DNA of 12,517 nucleotides from an uncultured Bacteroidales bacterium. GTDB lineage: Bacteria > Bacteroidota > Bacteroidia > Bacteroidales > UBA932. A program made the translations under genes and the position numbers. The notes beneath the pieces were generated by a model, which saw nothing but the letters and a program-made list of their open reading frames with translations, was not told the DNA's origin and did no database searches. The stretch lies in assembly GCA_905234775.1 (NCBI GenBank), contig CAJOJC010000083.1, positions 1-12,517 of the forward strand. The letters are read 5' to 3'. Shown in pieces: positions 7,076 to 12,517 of the stretch. Within the stretch, counting starts at the first letter, position 1, and each line of letters opens with the position of its first letter.

Positions 7076-7083
7076 TAAATTTG
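7076..7083 (+). promoter_or_regulatory. Putative -7 box of the transporter promoter
   Basis: TAAATTTG is an exact match to the Bacteroidota -7 consensus TAnnTTTG. It predicts a transcript start near 7090 and a leader of about 25 bases before the ATG at 7116. No convincing -33 TTTG is present at the expected spacing. The minus-strand operon must also be initiated from this 65-bp gap, but no clean consensus was found on that strand. Confidence 0.5.
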
Positions 7084-7097
7084 TTGTCTGTAGACAA
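7084..7097. promoter_or_regulatory. Inverted repeat TTGTCT-GT-AGACAA, possible operator
   Basis: Perfect six-base arms (7084-7089 and 7092-7097) around GT sit immediately after the -7 box and over the predicted transcript start, in the middle of a divergent promoter region. Placement suits a repressor site that would block the transporter promoter, and it could also form a small leader hairpin. The ten-base word CAAATAATTA flanks it on both sides (7065-7074 and 7100-7109). Function is inferred from position only. Confidence 0.35.
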
Positions 7098-7115
7098 TTC
7101 AAATAATTACTGTAT

Positions 7116-8642
7116 ATGTTCAAAGGTCAACCGAAAGGTTTGTTTGCCCTCGCTCTCGCCAATACCGGCGAGCGCTTCGGCTACTACACTATGATCGCCG
7201 TCTTCGCGCTTTTCCTTCGTGCGAATTTCGGCCTCGAGGCCGGAACTGCCGGCTTGATTTACAGCTCGTTCCTGATGCTGGTTTATTTCTTCCCCCTGAT
7301 CGGAGGTATTCTTGCAGACAAATTCGGATTCGGTAAGATGGTTACCGCCGGTATTTTCGTCATGTTCGCAGGTTATCTCCTCCTCTCCGTTCCTCTCGGA
7401 GGCGGAACAGTCGCCCTTATCGCTATGCTGGCGGCTCTTCTGCTGATCGGATTCGGAACAGGTCTATTTAAGGGAAACCTACAGGTGATGGTCGGAGATC
7501 TCTACAACGATCCCCTCTACGCCGCAAAGCGTGATTCCGGCTTCTCCCTCTTCTACATGGCTATCAACATCGGTGCTCTCTTTGCTCCGACCGCAGCTAT
7601 CAAGATCCGCGAGTGGGCTATCACCCTCGGCTTCGACGGAAACGCCGCCTATCACTTCTCCTTTGCGGTAGCATGCGTCTCCCTGATCGTCTCAATCGCT
7701 ATCTACTACGCTTTCCGCAGCTGGTTCAAGCATGTTGAGGGTGGCGCAAAGAAAGGCGAGAAGGCCCAGGTAGTGGATACCCTTACTCCCGAGCAGACCA
7801 AGAAACGCATGGTCGCTCTGTTCCTGGTATTTGCGGTCGTTATCTTCTTCTGGATGAGTTTCCACCAGAACGGCCTTACCCTGACTTATTTCGCCGACGA
7901 ATTTACCCAGCGCAGTTCCGAAGGCCTCGCTTCGATGCCCTTCAACGTATGGAACCTGGTCGCTGTAATCATCATAGTATACGCTCTGTTTACTATCTTC
8001 GATAAGGAAACCTCGAAGAAGGGTAAGTGGATTGGCGTTGCAATCGTTTTGCTCGCATGCGCATACCTCTGCTGGCAGTACAGCCGTCTGAGCGGCTCTA
8101 TCGAGATCAGCGCTCCTATCTTCCAGCACTTCAATCCGTTCTATGTAGTCGCCCTGACTCCGGTCTCGATGGCTATCTTCGGTGCTCTGGCTAAGAAAGG
8201 CAAGGAGCCTTCCGCTCCCCGTAAGATTGCCTACGGTATGCTCGTCGCAGCCGTCGCCTTCGGTCTTATGGTATTTGCTTCTATCGGCCTGAATACCCCT
8301 GATGTCCAGGCAGCAGCCCGTGCAGCCGGAATGCCCGAGACTCTCGTTTCGCCCTACTGGCTTATTACCGTTTATCTTATTTTGACTTTCGGAGAACTGC
8401 TTCTCAGCCCTATGGGAATCTCCTTCGTCTCGAAGGTCGCTCCTCCTAAGTATAAGGGTATGATGATGGGTATGTGGTTTGTCGCCACCGCCCTCGGAAA
8501 CTTCCTTGTCCAGGTCGGCGGACACCTCTGGGGCTCGATTCCTCTCTGGGTCGTCTGGGCAGTCTTCCTCGGCGTCTGCGTCATCTCCGCTATCTTCATG
8601 TTCACCATGATGAAGAAGCTCGAAGCCGCCACCGCCGAATAG
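7116..8642 (+). CDS. POT/PTR-family proton-coupled oligopeptide transporter
   Basis: A 508-residue inner-membrane MFS transporter importing di- and tripeptides with protons. Hydrophobic helices run the full length, more than the 12 of the MFS core, consistent with the 14-helix bacterial POT type. Visible signatures: NTGERFGYY at 16-24 (the ExxERFxYY motif on helix 1), the GGILADKFGFGK loop (63-74), GTGLFKGNLQVMVGDLY (114-130) and the PTR2 signature as FYMAINIG (146-153). The late LTFGELLLSPMGISFVSKVAPPKYKGMMMGMW segment (about 420-450) is also standard. The first Glu of the ExxER motif is Asn here, which I recall as common in the Bacteroidota subgroup. The ATG follows the -7 box by about 32 bases and has no Shine-Dalgarno. 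Transcribed alone and closed by a terminator; divergent from the operon containing pepD. Confidence 0.93.
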   Translation: MFKGQPKGLFALALANTGERFGYYTMIAVFALFLRANFGLEAGTAGLIYSSFLMLVYFFPLIGGILADKFGFGKMVTAGIFVMFAGYLLLSVPLGGGTVALIAMLAALLLIGFGTGLFKGNLQVMVGDLYNDPLYAAKRDSGFSLFYMAINIGALFAPTAAIKIREWAITLGFDGNAAYHFSFAVACVSLIVSIAIYYAFRSWFKHVEGGAKKGEKAQVVDTLTPEQTKKRMVALFLVFAVVIFFWMSFHQNGLTLTYFADEFTQRSSEGLASMPFNVWNLVAVIIIVYALFTIFDKETSKKGKWIGVAIVLLACAYLCWQYSRLSGSIEISAPIFQHFNPFYVVALTPVSMAIFGALAKKGKEPSAPRKIAYGMLVAAVAFGLMVFASIGLNTPDVQAAARAAGMPETLVSPYWLITVYLILTFGELLLSPMGISFVSKVAPPKYKGMMMGMWFVATALGNFLVQVGGHLWGSIPLWVVWAVFLGVCVISAIFMFTMMKKLEAATAE

Positions 8643-8665
8643 CTTCTTCAACAACCCCATAAACC

Positions 8666-8707
8666 GTCGGAGATGCCCCGTTTTCTGGGACATCTCCGAC
8701 TGTTTTT
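8666..8707 (+). terminator. Rho-independent terminator of the transporter gene
   Basis: Perfect ten-base arms GTCGGAGATG (8666-8675) and CATCTCCGAC (8691-8700), extended after one mismatch by CCC/GGG, are followed by TGTTTTT. It begins 23 bases after the transporter stop. The minus-strand side lacks a good T-run (GGTTTATG), so it would serve the M16 gene only weakly. Confidence 0.88.
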
Positions 8708-8726
8708 ATGATATGTTAACTGGATT

Positions 8727-11609
8727 CTACTTGTAGATATCTTTCTGGGTCAGTTCGACTATTTCGCCGAACTCGGCTATTTTGTCCATCGGGAGCTTCT
8801 CGCGATCGCCGACTATGATAAGGCAGCGCGGTGAAGGTGCTACGAACGCGTCGTAGTACTGCTTCATCGCTTCCAGACTTACTTCGTCGAGATGGTCTAC
8901 GATAGCCTTGTTGGGGTCTTCAGTGTAGCCCTTGATCTCGCAGTTGTGGATAGAGGATGCGACTCCGCGGAAGGTCGGGTAGCCGTTGTTTGCCTGGGCG
9001 GCAAGCGACTGAACCGAAGCTGTGAAGGTGGATTCCTTCAAAGGAAGGACCCTAAGCAGAGAATCTACCAGCTGAAGCGCTGCGAGGCTCTTGTCGGCCT
9101 GAGTGCCGAGAGAAGTGACGAGCGCTGCGCTCTTTTCTTTCTCTACCGGCATAGGGCTTGTGACGTAGCCGTGGGCTGAATAGGCCATCGCGCGGAACTC
9201 GCGAACTTCCTGGAACATAAGTGAATACATTCCTCCACCGATATACTCTCCGAGCACCTCCAACAAGGTAGCCTGAAGCTCGTCGGCGGGTGCCGCAGGA
9301 GTCTGGTAAGTCATAATCTGGGCCTGACGGGAATTCTTCAGGTTGTAGAAGAATACAGTAGGTTTGTCGTAGATCAGATACGGTAGATAGTTCTGAGTAG
9401 TAGCTACCTTGCAACGATTCAGATTGAGCTCAGACTTAAGTACAGAAGCCACCGTCTCAATAGGGAGGGTTCCGCAGTAGAATATTGCACACTCTTTGTC
9501 GAGCAGCTGGCTGAACTTATTAAGGAGTCCATCAGGGCCGATCTTTCCGAGTTCCTTGCCGTCCAAAGCCCTGAGTTTAGGGGCGTTAGCGCCGTAGAAC
9601 ACGCGCTGGGAAGTAGCCTGCATTATGTTGGAAGTACCTCCGGTAAGGAAGGTCTTCTTCTCGAGGTTGACGCCCTGCTTGAGTTCTTTGAAACTCTCTT
9701 TGTCTGCCTTGGCGTGGTCCTCGAAATGACGGAGCAACTGGACAGAGGGGACGAAGCGGTTGTCGAAGCCGGTGATGCCGAGGTTGAAGCGGTGGTTGTC
9801 GCTGCCGACCGAGAAGCTGGTGCCCAGGTTCTGCCACGCCTTCGAAAGCTGCTGGATAGAGAGAGAATCGGTACCGATGGTGTTCAGGAAAGATGCGACG
9901 TGGGGGATGACGGGATCTTCGTTGAATCCTTCGTCGACCTGGATGCTCAGGCTGAAGATGTCGTTAACCTCGTTCGGCTTATAGAAGAGGGTGACTTTGT
10001 CGCTGAGCTTTACTCGCTGGACATCGCCCTCGAAATCGAGCAGTTTGGGCTCGTACGCCGCGACGGGCATAGCTTCGAGCTTCTTTGCGTATTCCGATTT
10101 CTCGCCGGCGTGTTTGGGGATGATCGGGTCGAACTTCGGAGCCGCGACCTTATCCTTGGGATAGGTGCCGTTGACCTTCTCGAAGCGGATGTAATCCTCG
10201 CCGAAGTACTTGTTCGCGACACGGATGACGTCCTCACGGGTGATGGACTGTATAGCCTCGACCTCGGCCAGGTAGTCGGCCCAGCTGCGGTTTTGGGCCA
10301 TCACTTCGACCATCGCGTCCGAACGGGAGCTGATAGTCTCGAGGCGCTGCATCGCGCCCCTTGCTGCCTCAAGCTTAAGTGCCTCGAGATCGGCATCTGC
10401 GAACTTGCCGTCCTTGATTATCTGGACCTGCTCACGGACGAGCTTCTCAGCCTTCGGGAGCTTGCCGAAAGGGATGGACGGGATAACCAGGTAGCCCACG
10501 ATTCCCATCTCATTGAACATCGGCACACGGCCGGCTGCAGCCGCGAGGACTTTGTGGTTGGTAGTCAGCGAGTCGAGCAGACCGGACGAGAAGCTGTTGG
10601 TAAGCAGAGAAGACGCAAGGTCGAGCGCGATAGCGTCCGGCTCGCCGTCTTTCGGGCCGTTGAAACCGTAGACCGCGATCTTGATGAGCGGGATCTCGGC
10701 TTTGATCTTTACGTCGCGAACGCCCTGGATATTGGGCACGGCGACGGGCTCCTTGACCGCCGGGTCACCTGCGGGCAGACGGCCGAACGTATCCTCGAGC
10801 AGCGGCTGGATAGTCGCGGCGTCGATGTCGCCGGACAGAATCAGGCCCATGTTGTTGCCGACGTAGTACTTTTTGAAGAAGTCCATCATCTCGCCGAGAC
10901 GAGGGTTCTTCAGATTCTCGGTGCTGCCTATTACCTCGTAGGAATAGGGGTTGCCGTCGGAGAAGGTCCTGATCATCTCGAAGAGGGGAGCCTGCATCGT
11001 GTTGTCTGCAGCCCTGTTTTTCTCCTCATAAACTGTCTCCAATTCGCCCTGGAAGAGGCGGAAAACAGGATTCAGCATACGGTGGCTGTTGAGCTCGCAC
11101 CACTGAGCTATATACTGAGGAGAGAAAGTATTGTAGTAGAAGGTGTAGTCGTAAGAAGTTCCGGCATTGAGACCTGTGCCTCCGAAGCGGGCGGTCAGCA
11201 GATCGAACTCGTTGGGGATGGCGTAGTCGGCGGCCTTGATGCTGAGGCGGTTGATTTCTTTCTGGATTACAAGCCTGAGGCTGTCGTTCTGAGTCTCGGC
11301 TAACTGGTTGTAACACACTGCGATAGAATCCAACCATACCTTTTCGGCCTCATAATCTACGGTTCCGAGTTCCGTAGTTCCCTTGAACAGGAGGTGTTCC
11401 AGATAGTGTGCAAGTCCGGTATCGGGGCAGTCTTTTCCTCCGGCCTTTACGACTACTGCACCGTAGACCTTAGGCTGGGAAGAGTCCTGGTTGACCCATA
11501 CCTGCATTCCGTTGGAGAGTTTGAACTCCTGTACATCGAGGGGATTGTTCTGCGCGTGGAGACATAGAGCCGCCATCAACGCGAAAGCGCTTACAATAAA
11601 TCTCTTCAT
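8727..11609 (-). CDS. Secreted M16 (insulinase/pitrilysin) zinc peptidase
   Basis: A 960-residue peptidase with a type I signal peptide (residues 1-20, ending HAQ). The inverted zinc motif HxxEH is HYLEH at 68-72 in the context TGLAHYLEHLLFKGT, and the third ligand lies in ELETVYEEKNR (189-199). Two M16 halves are visible: catalytic M16 (about 30-210) with M16_C (about 225-420, containing KKYYVGNNMGLILSGDID), then a second, inactive copy from about 520 without HxxEH, whose end includes the EYIGGGMYSLMFQEVRE segment. The first half carries an insertion typical of the Bacteroidota homologues (LDSIAVCYNQLAE through IPNEFDLL). It probably degrades peptides in the periplasm. The lipobox is not satisfied at Cys16, so it is unlikely to be a lipoprotein. 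Monocistronic as far as the window shows, converging on the transporter gene. Family length is normal and no damage is seen. Confidence 0.93.
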   Translation of the reverse strand: MKRFIVSAFALMAALCLHAQNNPLDVQEFKLSNGMQVWVNQDSSQPKVYGAVVVKAGGKDCPDTGLAHYLEHLLFKGTTELGTVDYEAEKVWLDSIAVCYNQLAETQNDSLRLVIQKEINRLSIKAADYAIPNEFDLLTARFGGTGLNAGTSYDYTFYYNTFSPQYIAQWCELNSHRMLNPVFRLFQGELETVYEEKNRAADNTMQAPLFEMIRTFSDGNPYSYEVIGSTENLKNPRLGEMMDFFKKYYVGNNMGLILSGDIDAATIQPLLEDTFGRLPAGDPAVKEPVAVPNIQGVRDVKIKAEIPLIKIAVYGFNGPKDGEPDAIALDLASSLLTNSFSSGLLDSLTTNHKVLAAAAGRVPMFNEMGIVGYLVIPSIPFGKLPKAEKLVREQVQIIKDGKFADADLEALKLEAARGAMQRLETISSRSDAMVEVMAQNRSWADYLAEVEAIQSITREDVIRVANKYFGEDYIRFEKVNGTYPKDKVAAPKFDPIIPKHAGEKSEYAKKLEAMPVAAYEPKLLDFEGDVQRVKLSDKVTLFYKPNEVNDIFSLSIQVDEGFNEDPVIPHVASFLNTIGTDSLSIQQLSKAWQNLGTSFSVGSDNHRFNLGITGFDNRFVPSVQLLRHFEDHAKADKESFKELKQGVNLEKKTFLTGGTSNIMQATSQRVFYGANAPKLRALDGKELGKIGPDGLLNKFSQLLDKECAIFYCGTLPIETVASVLKSELNLNRCKVATTQNYLPYLIYDKPTVFFYNLKNSRQAQIMTYQTPAAPADELQATLLEVLGEYIGGGMYSLMFQEVREFRAMAYSAHGYVTSPMPVEKEKSAALVTSLGTQADKSLAALQLVDSLLRVLPLKESTFTASVQSLAAQANNGYPTFRGVASSIHNCEIKGYTEDPNKAIVDHLDEVSLEAMKQYYDAFVAPSPRCLIIVGDREKLPMDKIAEFGEIVELTQKDIYK

Positions 11610-11634
11610 AACACTACTATGCTTTTAATTTTGA

Positions 11635-11642
11635 TAAAGGTA
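11635..11642 (-). promoter_or_regulatory. Weak candidate -7 box for the M16 gene
   Basis: The minus strand reads TACCTTTA, seven of eight matches to TAnnTTTG, about 25 bases before the ATG at 11609. There is no matching -33 element. Listed only because it is the best candidate upstream of this gene. Confidence 0.25.
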
Positions 11643-11706
11643 CGAATTTTTTGGGAACTACATCTCTGCTGTGTCCCTGTCGCCCCAACCCCTTCTCCCT
11701 CCCATT

Positions 11707-11818
11707 TGCGGAAGGTGTGTTTTTATCCCGCACACCTTCCGCAGTCATATTGCCCTACAGGTACCTGTAGTGCATTTCGCGTGCGGAAGGTGTCACCCTC
11801 AAAAGCACACCTTCCGCA
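11707..11818. repeat. Two hairpins sharing the arm TGCGGAAGGTGT
   Basis: Hairpin A has perfect 13-base arms TGCGGAAGGTGTG (11707-11719) and CACACCTTCCGCA (11731-11743) around an 11-base loop. Hairpin B has perfect 12-base arms (11782-11793 and 11807-11818) with the same sequence around a 13-base loop. The word therefore occurs four times in alternating orientation within 112 bases, 75 bases apart. It lies upstream of the M16 gene and outside any convincing coding frame. Confidence 0.9.
11755..11770. repeat. Perfect 16-bp palindrome CTACAGGTACCTGTAG
   Basis: A perfect two-fold symmetric site centred between 11762 and 11763, midway between the two TGCGGAAGGTGT hairpins. With no spacer it looks more like a protein dimer site or cruciform than an RNA hairpin. 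Its CAGGT/ACCTG core resembles the arms of the repeat at 11888-11958. Confidence 0.85.
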
Positions 11819-11887
11819 AACGACCGGCACACCGTCCTCAAATCCAATGGTAAAGGAAATAATCGTCTACCCTGTGAGTTTTTGACG

Positions 11888-11958
11888 CAGGTGGAGCTCC
11901 AAAGTGCCTCGACCTGTGAGAAATAGCCACAGGTGGAACCGCAAAACTCCTCCACCTG
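11888..11958. repeat. Tandem pair of CAGGTGGA hairpins, 42-bp period
   Basis: Unit 1 has arms CAGGTGGAG (11888-11896) and CTCGACCTG (11908-11916), eight of nine pairing. Unit 2 has perfect arms CAGGTGGA (11930-11937) and TCCACCTG (11951-11958). The units start 42 bases apart and share flanks after the right arm (TGAGAAAT and CGAACAAT). A decayed half-unit (CCCTGTGAG, about 11870-11878) precedes unit 1. Outer arms of the whole block, GCAGGTGGAG and CTCCACCTGC, also pair with each other. Confidence 0.85.
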
Positions 11959-12091
11959 CGAACAATTCAAAGACCTACCCTGGATCGCGCTACGCCGGGC
12001 CTTTACCTTCTGCGCCTGCGGACGGGTACTCCTTCGCGCGGGACTCGTCTCGCAAGTCTGCGACTTGCTCGCTCGGACCCTCAGCTAAGCA

Positions 12092-12436
12092 TAGTGAGTC
12101 GCCATATTTGACGAAGGCAAATACGGAAAGGTGGAAAGGCCGCAGGGGGTATCGGGGGATGCGTCATCCTCCGCATGATAAGGGCCACGCCCGCTCTAGT
12201 GAGTCCCCGCTCCTCCGGCGCTAGACCAGACGAATTTAAATTATTTAGCCTCCGGCAGGGCATTCCCCGCGGAGGGCAGGACATTCTTTACGCAGTACCG
12301 CCTCACTCGCGGCGTCAGAAACAATGGGGGATGATTTTTTCGAAGGGTAGAGGGGCCGCAAGCGACTTAGCGCGCGGCCGCAAAAACAACTTCGAACAAA
12401 TCATACCAAGCGGACACTCACGCCTGCGACTCACTA
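12092..12436. repeat. Dispersed TAGTGAGTCGC motif, direct and inverted
   Basis: TAGTGAGTCGC occurs at 12092-12102 and, inverted, at 12426-12436. The shorter TAGTGAGTC occurs again at 12197-12205. The word CTCACGCCTG is also repeated directly at 12417-12426 and 12473-12482. The outer pair could frame a unit of about 345 bases. Confidence 0.6.
12331..12404. repeat. Long nested hairpin with 15-base outer arms
   Basis: Outer arms ATGATTTTTTCGAAG (12331-12345) and CTTCGAACAAATCAT (12390-12404) pair at 14 of 15 positions. Inside them GGCCGC (12354-12359) and GCGGCC (12374-12379) form a second stem around a 14-base loop. The full structure is 74 bases. No T-run follows on either side, so a simple terminator is unlikely. 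Confidence 0.75.
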
Positions 12437-12517
12437 ATCGCGTAGAGCGGCCGTACGCCACTCGCGCGGTCTCTCACGCCTGGCGTAAACCAATCTAGAA
12501 ATTCAGCGAGGCGGAGC

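Larger units (their letters stand above)
11965..12517. other. GC-rich, gene-free region rich in palindromes
   Basis: No frame here looks like a real protein: the open frames encode Arg/Ser/Pro-rich strings without domain features. The sequence is dense in small stem-loops, for example GCAAGTC-TGC-GACTTGC (12052-12068), TATTTG/CAAATA (12105-12110, 12118-12123) and CCTCCG/CGGAGG around 12250-12276, plus the larger structures listed separately. No tRNA T-arm or other known RNA signature was recognised. On the minus strand one frame is open from the right edge to a TGA at 12418 (32 codons) and might be the end of a gene outside the window. Best reading: an intergenic repeat cluster or an unrecognised structured RNA. 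Confidence 0.5.

Noticed and set aside
7692..8693. 333-codon minus-strand open frame opposite the transporter
   Set aside because: Its translation is a charged, His/Asp/Glu-rich shadow of transmembrane codons, and it runs through the terminator.
9714..11303. 529-codon plus-strand open frame
   Set aside because: It lies fully antisense to the M16 peptidase, whose motifs are unmistakable. The translation is rich in Asp, Glu, Val and Leu strings without domain features; it arises from codon bias.
11707..11958. CRISPR array upstream of the M16 gene
   Set aside because: Copies alternate orientation to form hairpins, spacing is irregular, arms are only 8-13 bases, and no cas gene is near.
11904..12498. 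Plus-strand open frames of about 106-107 codons in the right-hand gap
   Set aside because: They are Arg/Ser/Pro-rich, run across the hairpins, have no Shine-Dalgarno or promoter, and overlap opposing frames of similar length.
11610..12517. tRNA or tmRNA gene
   Set aside because: No GGTTCRA-type T-arm paired with an acceptor stem was found on either strand.

Overview
The window looks like a stretch of a Bacteroidota genome, most likely Bacteroidales. The reasons are family-level: a DUF4831 lipid-free secreted protein and a TIGR02757 (DUF2400) protein, both typical of this phylum; mostly absent Shine-Dalgarno sequences; and a Bacteroidota-style TAnnTTTG -7 box in front of the transporter gene. 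No rRNA, tRNA, transposase or CRISPR array was seen.

Layout. Positions 1-261 hold the middle of a GtrA-family membrane protein gene on the plus strand, which stops abruptly at about 262 where it abuts, tail to tail, a minus-strand tldE/pmbA gene that is also cut off. Positions about 262-7050 are one tightly packed minus-strand operon, in transcription order: lpxL-type acyltransferase (frameshifted), DUF4831 secreted protein, pepD dipeptidase, TIGR02757 protein, zeta-toxin-like P-loop ATPase, tldD, tldE. Four of its junctions are ATGA or short overlaps, so the genes are probably translationally coupled. A 65-bp divergent promoter region (7051-7115) separates this operon from a plus-strand POT-family peptide transporter (7116-8642), which ends in a clear hairpin-plus-T-run terminator. 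A 960-residue secreted M16 zinc peptidase (8727-11609, minus) faces it. The last 900 bases (11610-12517) contain no convincing gene but are packed with palindromes and inverted repeats.

Function. Five genes deal with peptides: uptake (POT), dipeptide cleavage (PepD), an exported M16 peptidase, and the TldD/TldE metalloprotease pair. The other operon members are an envelope acyltransferase, an envelope/secreted protein of unknown role and two cytoplasmic proteins of unclear role.

Points most worth a second look: (1) tldD carries an in-frame insertion of a palindromic, partly tandem-repeated element of about 100 bp that adds about 35 residues to the protein; (2) the lpxL frame is broken exactly at a CGACCGAC tandem repeat, and one more CGAC unit would restore a family-length 303-residue protein; (3) the right-hand 900 bases hold at least three different families of inverted repeats; (4) the 262 junction joins two truncated convergent genes and may be a rearrangement or an assembly chimera.
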